NCBI GenBank assembly: GCA_020696915.1
Contig: JAJFMR010000011.1
Location: 1-20,502 of the forward strand
Length of the DNA: 20,502 nucleotides
Origin: Rhizobiaceae bacterium
GTDB taxonomy: Bacteria > Pseudomonadota > Alphaproteobacteria > Rhizobiales > Rhizobiaceae
Direction of reading: 5' to 3'
A model generated the notes under the pieces. It saw nothing but the letters and a program-made list of their open reading frames with translations. It did not search any database and had not been told where the DNA came from. The translations under genes and the position numbers were made by a program. This document shows, piece by piece, positions 7,133 to 13,548 of this stretch; positions within the stretch are counted from its first letter, which is position 1; every line of letters starts with the position of its first letter.

Positions 7133-7581
7133 CAATAGATCCTGATGAGGACGGCTCCGGCAAGCAGCAACGCCGCGCCCGCCATGCGGCCGAGCGAAAT
7201 CTCGCGGACCGCCACGCCAAGCACCCCGAGGCGGTCCACGATCATCCCGGCAAGCAGCTGTCCGGTAACGATGAACGCCATTGTGGCGGCAGCACCGAGA
7301 CGGGGTGTCAGGGTGAGCGCGATGGTCACGTAGGCGGCGCCCAGACAGCCGCCTGCAACGAACATCCAGGGCGGCGGCGCCCGCCAGGCAATGGACACGC
7401 CCTGCGTCCCCGCCAGCAGCGCCGAAACAGCCGCCAGTACGACGGCCCCCGCGACGAAGGAAGCGGCGGCGGCTGCCACGGGCATCCCGAGGCCCCGGCT
7501 CAGCTCGGCATTTATGGGGGCCTGCACGGCGATGAAGGCCCCGGCCAGCAAGCCGAGCACAGCCGAGAACAGGCCTGCCAT
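7132..7581 (-). CDS. DMT-superfamily small transporter (DUF606/YdcZ-like)
   Basis: This 149-residue, very hydrophobic protein has about five membrane segments (roughly residues 3-22, 33-57, 68-90, 94-112 and 122-147). The conserved N-terminal GAFIAVQAPINAELSRGLG is typical of the YdcZ/DUF606 branch of the drug/metabolite transporter superfamily. Members are inner-membrane proteins, often acting as dimers; substrates are mostly unknown. Its stop overlaps the queA start by one base (TGATG), and its start lies 8 bases after the cytoplasmic cyclophilin gene, so it belongs to the same transcript. The tight link to queA-tgt makes transport of a compound related to queuosine conceivable, but nothing in the protein itself shows this. 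Confidence 0.85.
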   Translation of the reverse strand: MAGLFSAVLGLLAGAFIAVQAPINAELSRGLGMPVAAAAASFVAGAVVLAAVSALLAGTQGVSIAWRAPPPWMFVAGGCLGAAYVTIALTLTPRLGAAATMAFIVTGQLLAGMIVDRLGVLGVAVREISLGRMAGAALLLAGAVLIRIY

Positions 7582-7589
7582 GCGGCCGG

Positions 7590-8105
7590 TCAGGCTTCGA
7601 CGTCGGCGGCGACCTTCATCGAGACGATGCGGTCAGGATCCTTGACTGGCTCGCCGCGCTTGATGTTGTCGACGTTTTCCATACCTTCGATCACCTGGCC
7701 CCAGACCGAGTACTGGCGGTTCAGGAAACTGGCGTCGTCGAAGCAGATGAAGAACTGCGAATTCGCAGAATTGGGGTTCTGGGACCGCGCCATGGAGCAG
7801 GTGCCGCGTGCATGGTTCATGTTCGAGAATTCGGCCTTGAGATCCGGCTTGTCCGAGCCCCCCATGCCGGCGCGCGATGGATCGAAATTGCGGCCACCGG
7901 ACTTGCCGAACTTCACGTCGCCCGTCTGCGCCATGAATCCCTCGATGACGCGGTGGAACACGACCCCGTCATAGGCGCCTTCCCTGGCCAGTTCCTTGAT
8001 GCGGCCGACATGGCCGGGCGCCAGATCGGGGAACAGTTCGATGACCACCCGGCCCTTGGTGGTCTCCATGATTATCGCGTTGTCGCGATCCGTTATGTCA
8101 GCCAT
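7590..8105 (-). CDS. ppiB: Cytoplasmic cyclophilin-type peptidyl-prolyl cis-trans isomerase
   Basis: This 171-residue single-domain cyclophilin has no signal peptide, so it is probably cytoplasmic. It would speed cis-trans isomerisation of X-Pro bonds during protein folding. The catalytic segment FHRVIEGFMAQTGD (50-63) carries the active Arg52 with Phe57, Met58 and Gln60; the NSANSQFFICF segment follows. The positions matching human CypA Trp121 and His126 are Phe127 and Tyr132, a substitution pattern usual in bacterial cyclophilins that generally lowers cyclosporin affinity. It lies 27 bases downstream of a second, exported cyclophilin gene with which it shares most motifs, pointing to a duplication that split between compartments. 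Confidence 0.94.
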   Translation of the reverse strand: MADITDRDNAIIMETTKGRVVIELFPDLAPGHVGRIKELAREGAYDGVVFHRVIEGFMAQTGDVKFGKSGGRNFDPSRAGMGGSDKPDLKAEFSNMNHARGTCSMARSQNPNSANSQFFICFDDASFLNRQYSVWGQVIEGMENVDNIKRGEPVKDPDRIVSMKVAADVEA

Positions 8106-8132
8106 TGTCGCGTTCCCTGTGCGAGAAATTGG

Positions 8133-8714
8133 TTACTTGTCGCCGGCGATGCGCACCTTGAGCATCCGGTCGGGATCGGCGACTGCCCCGGTGTTCGGAT
8201 CGTCGCTCTTCTTGATGGTGTCGACGAGTTCCATTCCGCTCTCGACGTTGCCGACGATGGTATACTGGCCGTTGAGATGGGGATTGGCCGCCAGCATGAT
8301 GAAGAATTGCGAGTTTGCGGAGTCGGGGTCGGCCGAGCGCGCCATGCCGACCACACCGCGTGTGTAGGGCTCGCTCGAGAACTCGGCGGCGAGATCGGGG
8401 CGGCTGGAACCCCCCGTTCCCGCCCGGGCGGGATCGTAGCCGTCCTGCATGTCGCCGAACTCGACGTCGCCGGTCTGCGCCATGAAGCCGTCGATGACCC
8501 TGTGGAAGGCCACGTTGTCGTAAGCGCCTTCGCGGACCAGTGCCTTGATCTGTTCGACGTGACCGGGAGCCAGGTCCGGCCGCAGCGCAACGGTGACGTC
8601 GCCGTCCTTCAGGGTGATGATCATGGTGTTTTCGGGGTCGGCGGCAAGCGCGGCGGAGCCTCCGAAGAGGGCTGCCATCATGACGAAGGCCGAAGCAAGC
8701 GTGCGGAATTGCAT
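8133..8714 (-). CDS. ppiA: Periplasmic cyclophilin-type peptidyl-prolyl cis-trans isomerase
   Basis: This 193-residue protein begins with a signal peptide (residues 1 to about 25, ending SAALA-AD), which directs the cyclophilin domain to the periplasm. The catalytic stretch FHRVIDGFMAQTGD (70-83, Arg72) is intact, as is SANSQFF. The CypA Trp121 and His126 positions are His146 and Tyr151. It has an insertion near GQY...NTGAVADPDR and ends in a KVRIAGDK strand. It lies 20 bases downstream of coaD and directly upstream of the cytoplasmic paralogue. Periplasmic cyclophilins assist folding of exported and outer-membrane proteins. The family and location are clear; the gene symbol follows enterobacterial usage. 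Confidence 0.92.
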   Translation of the reverse strand: MQFRTLASAFVMMAALFGGSAALAADPENTMIITLKDGDVTVALRPDLAPGHVEQIKALVREGAYDNVAFHRVIDGFMAQTGDVEFGDMQDGYDPARAGTGGSSRPDLAAEFSSEPYTRGVVGMARSADPDSANSQFFIMLAANPHLNGQYTIVGNVESGMELVDTIKKSDDPNTGAVADPDRMLKVRIAGDK

Positions 8715-8734
8715 GAACTGTCACTCCTGCAGAT

Positions 8735-9238
8735 CTAGGCGGTCTTGAACTTCCGGGTCAGCGCCGTTGCCACGACCGCCGGCACGAAGGGTCTTATGTC
8801 GCCGCCCATGGAGGCTATCTGGCGCACGAGTGTGGCGGTAATCGTGCGGACCGAAGGACTGGCCGGCAGGAAGACCGTCTGCAGCTCCGGGGCCATCGTC
8901 TCGTTCATGCCCGCCATCTGCATCTCGTAGTCGAGATCGGTGCCGTCGCGCAGGCCGCGGATCATAATCGAGGCGTGGTGGCTGCGCGCCGCCTCGATCA
9001 CCAGCCCGTCGAAGGCGATGACCTTGATTCGGCCCGCTTCGGACCCGAACTCGTCGGCCGCGGCCGCCTCGATGAGCTGCAGGCGCTCCTCGTAATTGAA
9101 CAAGGGTGCCTTGCCGGGGTGCACGCCGATTGCCGCATAGACGATGTCGGCCACCGCAAGCGAAGCCTTGAGAACATCGAGATGGCCGTTGGTCAGCGGA
9201 TCGAACGATCCCGCATAGAGGGCATTGCGGCTGGTCAT
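8735..9238 (-). CDS. coaD: Phosphopantetheine adenylyltransferase
   Basis: This 167-residue enzyme joins ATP and 4'-phosphopantetheine to form dephospho-coenzyme A, the penultimate step of coenzyme A synthesis in the cytoplasm. The nucleotidyltransferase signature is intact: AGSFDPLTNGH (9-19) includes the T/HxGH motif, RGLRDGTDLDYE (94-105) binds substrate, and ITATLVRQIASMGGD (133-147) stands for the ISSTxVR region. Length matches the family. The ATG start follows directly from the family N-terminus. It probably heads or lies early in the transcript that continues into the two cyclophilins, the transporter, queA and tgt; the neighbouring methyltransferase gene ends 69 bases upstream. Confidence 0.97.
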   Translation of the reverse strand: MTSRNALYAGSFDPLTNGHLDVLKASLAVADIVYAAIGVHPGKAPLFNYEERLQLIEAAAADEFGSEAGRIKVIAFDGLVIEAARSHHASIMIRGLRDGTDLDYEMQMAGMNETMAPELQTVFLPASPSVRTITATLVRQIASMGGDIRPFVPAVVATALTRKFKTA

Positions 9239-9307
9239 TGCGGCTGCCTTCTAGCGAGCCTCTCGGGCAAAGGCAATAAAGGCGCCTGGCGCAGCACTGT
9301 AGGACGT

Positions 9308-10630
9308 TCAGAGCTTTCTGGCGGCCACCACGTGCCCGGCCACCGGCTCGCCGTGCTCCTTGCGCAATGTCTCCAATCGCATCCGGAGAACTTCGAAACC
9401 GGCGGCCTCGAGGGTCGAGGCAACGTAGCCGCCCGAATGCTGGTAACGCCCGTTCACCTGTAGCTTGTACGCCTTGCCGTCGTCAGCGGTCGCCTCGACG
9501 GTGAAGGCCAGCAGGCCGCCCGCAACGAGCGCCTTGGCGGCGCCTGCGGCAAATGTTTCCAGTGCCCCGAAATAGCAGAGGGTGTCGGCCGAAAAGACGA
9601 TGTCGTAGGGCTCTTCGACACCGGCCAGATAGGACGTGAGTTCGGACTTGACGAGCTGGTCGTAGAGGCCGGTGCGGGCGGCGCGGGCGAGCATGCCGGA
9701 GGACAGGTCGACACCGCAAAGATGACCCGCAAATTCGCGGGCGTGGACTGCGCATAGCCCGGTGCCGCAACCGGCATCGAGGACGCGGAATACCCTCTCC
9801 CTCGGCGCCGCAAATTCATCGAGTTCGGCACCCACCAGGGCCGGAGCCTGGTAGTCGAGCGCGGCGAGCCTGGCATCGAAGCTATCTGAAAAGCGATCGA
9901 ACATGGTCTCTATGTAACCGTCGGTGGCGCGCGCCGGCATCTCCTTGCCTTCGAGCACCACGAGCAGGTACTGCGCCTCCTTGTCGTCGGGCTTGGCGTC
10001 AAGCCATCTCCTGACCACTTCGGCCGCGCCCTCGATATCGTCGTTGCGGACATACGCGCTGGCCATCAGCGCGATGGAGATGGTGCCCCGCGGCATCAGT
10101 TCCGTAGCGAGCCGCGCATGGCGGACCGCCTCCTCGAAGCGCCGCTGCGCTGCAAGCACGTTCGTCAGATTGTAGTGAGCGAGCCCGAACCTGGGTCGCG
10201 CCTCGACGACCATTCGCAAGAGCATCTCGGCATCGTCGTCGAGGCCGCGTCCATGCAGCAGCGCGGCGAGATTGTTCATCGCACCGTAAGCGGCCGCGTC
10301 GGCCTGGATTGCGTTCTGGTAGGCGTCGACCGCGCTCCGGAAGTCGCCGGCCTCGACATAGATGTTGCCGCGGTTGGTCAGCACGCCCGAATGATTGGGG
10401 GCTAGCGCGGTGGCCCGGTCGATCAACGCGCAAGCGTCCACCAGCCGGCCCTCGAGGCAGCGGACGGAAGCCATCCAGTTCAGCGCGTCCACATGATCCG
10501 GATCAGCCTCCAGCAGCTTGGCAAGGATTGCCAATCCGGGCTCGGCCTGTCCAACGGAAAAAAGGCGCCCGGCAGCCACCATGCGTTCGAATTGCCACGC
10601 TGCCAGTCGCTCTGCATCGCCCTCTATCAT
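9308..10630 (-). CDS. TPR-repeat SAM-dependent methyltransferase (COG4976-like)
   Basis: This protein of about 440 residues has two parts. Residues 20-235 hold around five to six TPR-like helical repeats (for example GVLTNRGNIYVEAGDFRSAV and AMNNLAALLHGRGLDDDAEM). A linker, YIETMFDRFSDSFDARLAAL, is typical of TPR-methyltransferases. A class I methyltransferase domain follows, with motif I VLDAGCGTG (283-291), the acidic ribose-binding GVDLS (306-310) and FSADTLCYFG near motif IV. It should be a cytoplasmic methyltransferase with the TPR part binding a protein or peptide partner; the acceptor is unknown. The open frame continues upstream, but homology-like sequence starts at the ATG at 10630; a GTG at 10639 is a close alternative and neither has a good Shine-Dalgarno. 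It is divergent from the small membrane gene. Confidence 0.87.
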   Translation of the reverse strand: MIEGDAERLAAWQFERMVAAGRLFSVGQAEPGLAILAKLLEADPDHVDALNWMASVRCLEGRLVDACALIDRATALAPNHSGVLTNRGNIYVEAGDFRSAVDAYQNAIQADAAAYGAMNNLAALLHGRGLDDDAEMLLRMVVEARPRFGLAHYNLTNVLAAQRRFEEAVRHARLATELMPRGTISIALMASAYVRNDDIEGAAEVVRRWLDAKPDDKEAQYLLVVLEGKEMPARATDGYIETMFDRFSDSFDARLAALDYQAPALVGAELDEFAAPRERVFRVLDAGCGTGLCAVHAREFAGHLCGVDLSSGMLARAARTGLYDQLVKSELTSYLAGVEEPYDIVFSADTLCYFGALETFAAGAAKALVAGGLLAFTVEATADDGKAYKLQVNGRYQHSGGYVASTLEAAGFEVLRMRLETLRKEHGEPVAGHVVAARKL

Positions 10631-10777
10631 GTACGCCACAATGCGTCGGAGCGGGCCGCTTGAAAAGAGGGACCCCGCACGGTGCTCGACCGGGCACGGC
10701 AGAAATTCACGAACCGGCCGGGGAGAAATGAAACAAAAACGGTTTCCCGCCGTTGTCTGCTCCAGGAGACGATAGCC

Positions 10778-10924
10778 ATGATGATTTACGTGCTCGCGGT
10801 CGCCATGACCTTTGCCATGCTGGTTGCTACTTTCGTGGGCCTGCAGCAGGAGGCGGAACGGATGCGTTTCCAGGAAAGGGCGGTCAGGGCGAAGGGGTTT
10901 GGGAATGCCCGCGGGCCGCGCTGA
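10778..10924 (+). CDS. 48-residue single-span membrane miniprotein, unknown function
   Basis: The predicted protein has a hydrophobic N-terminal segment (residues 2-23, MIYVLAVAMTFAMLVATFVG) followed by a highly charged, basic tail rich in Arg, Glu and Lys. It therefore looks like a small inner-membrane protein with a cytoplasmic tail. Evidence that it is a real gene is good for its size: AGGAG lies 9 bases before the ATG, it sits in its own space between divergent neighbours, and a strong intrinsic terminator begins 26 bases after its stop. I do not recognise a family and assign no function. Confidence 0.68.
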   Translation: MMIYVLAVAMTFAMLVATFVGLQQEAERMRFQERAVRAKGFGNARGPR

Positions 10925-10950
10925 CATTCTTCCCCACGCTCCATGGACCA

Positions 10951-10980
10951 AAGCCTGGTGCAACGCGCGCCAGGCTTTTT
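10951..10980 (+). terminator. Intrinsic terminator after the membrane miniprotein
   Basis: An 11-bp stem (AAGCCTGGTGC with GCGCCAGGCTT, one T-G wobble) closes a 5-base loop AACGC. It is followed by a run of five T, two of which also belong to the stem. It separates the small upstream gene from glpR. Confidence 0.88.
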
Positions 10981-11042
10981 CGTCCGAACCGCATGCGGAG
11001 CCTCGTTTAGGTTGACATAGAGGCCCCCCGCCTTCCTGCCGG

Positions 11043-11075
11043 TTTCGTTTTGATGTATCCGTGATCAAAACGAAA
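11043..11075. promoter_or_regulatory. Probable GlpR operator upstream of glpR
   Basis: A perfect 12-bp inverted repeat, TTTCGTTTTGAT and ATCAAAACGAAA, is separated by 9 bases and lies 19 bases before the glpR start. The TTTCGTTT half-site recurs at 11889-11896 in front of glpD, which suggests one regulator acts at both. DeoR-family repressors commonly control their own genes. A TTGACA hexamer at 11012-11017 could be the matching -35 element, but I see no convincing -10 behind it. Confidence 0.68.
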
Positions 11076-11094
11076 GCGCAGAAGGGCCCGATCC

Positions 11095-11859
11095 ATGTTC
11101 CTGTCGCAGCGGCACGCCGAGATCATCCAGTTCGCCAAGGACAATGGGCGCGTGCTGGTGGACGATCTCGCCCAGCACTTCGGCGTGACGCCGCAAACAA
11201 TCCGCAAGGATCTCAACGATCTGTGCGAGCAGCGCCTGCTGTCGCGCATTCACGGCGGCGCACTTTTCCCTTCTGGAATCGAGAACCTGGAATACGAGGC
11301 GCGCCGCAAGATCGCCGCCGACGAGAAGGAGGCGATCGGCCGGGCCGCCGCCAAATTGATTCCGGACAGCGCCTCGCTGTTCATCAATATCGGCACCACC
11401 ACCGAGGCGGTCGGAAAGGCTCTGCTGGACCATGCCGGACTCATGGTCATCACGAATAACATCAATGTAGCCAACAGGATGCGGATCTACCCGTCGATCG
11501 AGGTGGTCATCGCCGGAGGCATCGTGCGCGGCTCCGACGGCGGCATCGTCGGCGAGGCCGCCGTCGATTTCATCAAACAGTTCAAGGTCGACTATGCAGT
11601 CATCGGCGTGTCGGCGATCGATCACGACGGCGCGCTCCTCGACTTCGATTTCCGGGAGGTGAAAGTGGCGCAGGCCATCATCGCAAATGCCAGGCACGTG
11701 ATACTGGTCTCCGACTCGACGAAGTTCGAGCGCACGGCGCCCGTCCGCATCGCGCATCTGTCGCAGGTCGACACCTTCATAACCGACCGCTGCGAAATTG
11801 CCGCCGTCCGCGCCATCTGCCGCGAGTCCGAGGTCGAGCTGATCGAGACGATGCGCTGA
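11095..11859 (+). CDS. glpR: DeoR-family transcriptional repressor of glycerol metabolism
   Basis: This 254-residue protein has the DeoR-family N-terminal winged helix-turn-helix (SQRHAEIIQF, then RVLVDDLAQHFGVTPQTIRK and RIHGGALFP, about residues 4-59). The sugar-phosphate sensor domain follows, with NIGTTTEAV (98-106), ITNNINVANRM and DSTKFERTAPV. In the family, glycerol-3-phosphate binding releases GlpR from DNA and derepresses the glp genes. The ATG start has AAGGG 8 bases upstream. It is oriented with, and lies 122 bases before, glpD. The perfect inverted repeat just upstream suggests autoregulation. The specific assignment as GlpR, rather than another DeoR member, rests on this neighbourhood. 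Confidence 0.95.
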   Translation: MFLSQRHAEIIQFAKDNGRVLVDDLAQHFGVTPQTIRKDLNDLCEQRLLSRIHGGALFPSGIENLEYEARRKIAADEKEAIGRAAAKLIPDSASLFINIGTTTEAVGKALLDHAGLMVITNNINVANRMRIYPSIEVVIAGGIVRGSDGGIVGEAAVDFIKQFKVDYAVIGVSAIDHDGALLDFDFREVKVAQAIIANARHVILVSDSTKFERTAPVRIAHLSQVDTFITDRCEIAAVRAICRESEVELIETMR

Positions 11860-11888
11860 TCGCAACAAGGCCCTCGCATTTTCCGCCA

Positions 11889-11940
11889 TTTCGTTTGACA
11901 TTCGTTCCGTCTTCGAAGTAAGCCAAGACAGCTTTCGAAA
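11889..11940 (+). promoter_or_regulatory. glpD operon promoter with 11-bp phased TTCG operator array
   Basis: Four TTCG-centred 8-mers start at 11889 (TTTCGTTT), 11900 (ATTCGTTC), 11911 (CTTCGAAG) and 11933 (TTTCGAAA). Their spacing is 11, 11 and 22 bases, so all lie on one face of the helix. A perfect -35 hexamer TTGACA (11895-11900) is embedded between the first two; the best -10 at 17-18 bases is weak (TAAGCC, 11919-11924). The first copy shares the TTTCGTTT half-site of the inverted repeat before glpR, so this is the likely GlpR operator, placed to block RNA polymerase. Confidence 0.65.
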
Positions 11941-11981
11941 ACAATAATCATGGTGCAGCGCGAAAGCAGGCGGGAGACTGG

Positions 11982-13511
11982 TTGGACGCGACCGCGATCT
12001 TCGACGTCGTCGTTATCGGCGGAGGCATCAACGGCTGCGGCATCGCCCGCGACGCCGTCGGGCGTGGCTACTCGGTTTTCCTTGCGGAGATGGGCGACCT
12101 CGCCTCGGGCACGTCGTCGCTCTCCACCAAACTGATCCACGGCGGCCTGCGCTACCTTGAATTCTACGAGTTCCGCCTCGTGCGGGAATCGCTGATGGAG
12201 CGCGAGGTGCTGTGGAAAAGCGCCCCGCACATCATCTGGCCGATGCGCTTCGTGCTGCCCTACGCCAGCGGCGTGCGGCCGGCCTGGCTTATCAGGCTAG
12301 GCCTGTTCATTTACGACTACATCGGCGGCCGCAAGCTGCTGCCGGCGACCCGTACCCTCGACATGCGAAGCGATCCGGCGGGAAAGCCGCTCAAGCAGCT
12401 GTTTTCGAAGGCTTTCGAATACTCGGACGGCTGGGTGAACGATGCCCGGCTGGTGGTGCTCAATGCACGCGACGCAGCCGATCGCGGCGCCATCATCCGC
12501 ACCCGCTCGAGGGTCGTCGGTGCGCGGCGCGAGAACGGGACCTGGACGGTTGCGGTCGAGGATCTCCGGCAGGGCACCGTCGAGGAGGTAAAGGCGAGGC
12601 TGGTCGTGAACGCCGCCGGTCCCTGGGTCGACCGGGTGCTGTCTGAAGCGCTCGGCGAGAACGACGTGCACAATGTCCGGCTCGTACAGGGCAGCCACAT
12701 CGTGGTGCCGAAGAAATTCGATGGTTCGCGAGCCTATTTCTTCCAGAACCGGGACGGACGAATAATCTTTGCAATTCCCTACGAGGAGGAGTTCACGCTG
12801 ATCGGCACCACCGATCGTGACTTTGACGGAGATCCGCAGGAGGCTGCGATCAGCGGGGAAGAGGTCGCCTATTTGTGCGATGCGGCAAGCGAGTATTTCG
12901 CGGAGCCGGTACGGCCCGAGCACATCGTCTGGACCTATTCGGGCGTCCGGCCCCTCTACGACGACGGTGCCACCAAGGCCCAGGAAGCTACCCGCGACTA
13001 CGTCCTGAAATCTCAAGGCCGGGCCGGCGAGGCGCCGCTCATCAACATCTTCGGTGGCAAGATCACCACCTATCGCCGGCTCGCCGAAGCGATGCTGGAG
13101 AAGATCGAAGGCGTCCTGGGCGTGCGGGGGAAGCCCTGGACAGCCGGCGCAGCACTGCCGGGCGGCGATTTCTTCGCGGTCGGCTTTGACGGGCAGGTGG
13201 GTCGTCTGAGGGCCGCATATCCATTTCTGAGTGCCGGCCACGCAGGCCGGCTGACCCGGCTTTACGGCACGCAGGCCACGTCCCTGCTCGGCAACGCTGC
13301 TTCGCATGCCGACCTTGGCCGCTATTTCGGCGCCGATCTCTACGAGGCCGAGGTTCGCTGGCTTGTCGGACGGGAATGGGCAATCACGGCCGAAGATGTA
13401 TTGTGGCGAAGGACGAAGCGGGGGCTCAGACTGCGTCGGGAGGAGACGCTCGCGCTGGAGGAATTCATGAAAGCGATCGTACCGAAGGTGCACGACGCCG
13501 CCGCCGAATAG
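11982..13511 (+). CDS. glpD: Aerobic glycerol-3-phosphate dehydrogenase
   Basis: This 509-residue FAD enzyme on the inner face of the cytoplasmic membrane oxidises glycerol-3-phosphate to dihydroxyacetone phosphate and passes electrons to quinone. The FAD-binding motif is VVIGGGINGCGIARDA (10-25). It is followed by SLSTKLIHGGLRYLE, RDGRIIFAIPYEEEFTLIGT, WTYSGVRPLYDDG and FGGKITTYRRLAE, then the C-terminal cap domain. Length is close to E. coli GlpD. The start is a TTG with GGGAG 5 bases upstream; the only nearby ATG (11950) is out of frame. It is the first structural gene of the glp operon, 37 bases before glpS, and carries the phased operator array in its promoter. Confidence 0.97.
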   Translation: MDATAIFDVVVIGGGINGCGIARDAVGRGYSVFLAEMGDLASGTSSLSTKLIHGGLRYLEFYEFRLVRESLMEREVLWKSAPHIIWPMRFVLPYASGVRPAWLIRLGLFIYDYIGGRKLLPATRTLDMRSDPAGKPLKQLFSKAFEYSDGWVNDARLVVLNARDAADRGAIIRTRSRVVGARRENGTWTVAVEDLRQGTVEEVKARLVVNAAGPWVDRVLSEALGENDVHNVRLVQGSHIVVPKKFDGSRAYFFQNRDGRIIFAIPYEEEFTLIGTTDRDFDGDPQEAAISGEEVAYLCDAASEYFAEPVRPEHIVWTYSGVRPLYDDGATKAQEATRDYVLKSQGRAGEAPLINIFGGKITTYRRLAEAMLEKIEGVLGVRGKPWTAGAALPGGDFFAVGFDGQVGRLRAAYPFLSAGHAGRLTRLYGTQATSLLGNAASHADLGRYFGADLYEAEVRWLVGREWAITAEDVLWRRTKRGLRLRREETLALEEFMKAIVPKVHDAAAE

Positions 13512-13548
13512 CCGGCCTGGCAGGATAGCGATCCTGGGGAGTAGCGGG

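Noticed and set aside
10738..10754. Small inverted repeat AACGG-N7-CCGTT before the miniprotein gene
   Set aside because: The stem is only 5 bp with no T tract and no related copy in the window; chance is sufficient in DNA of this composition.
10631..11068. Upstream extension of the TPR-methyltransferase frame
   Set aside because: It would run antisense through the membrane miniprotein, its terminator and the glpR operator, and contains no TPR or other motif.
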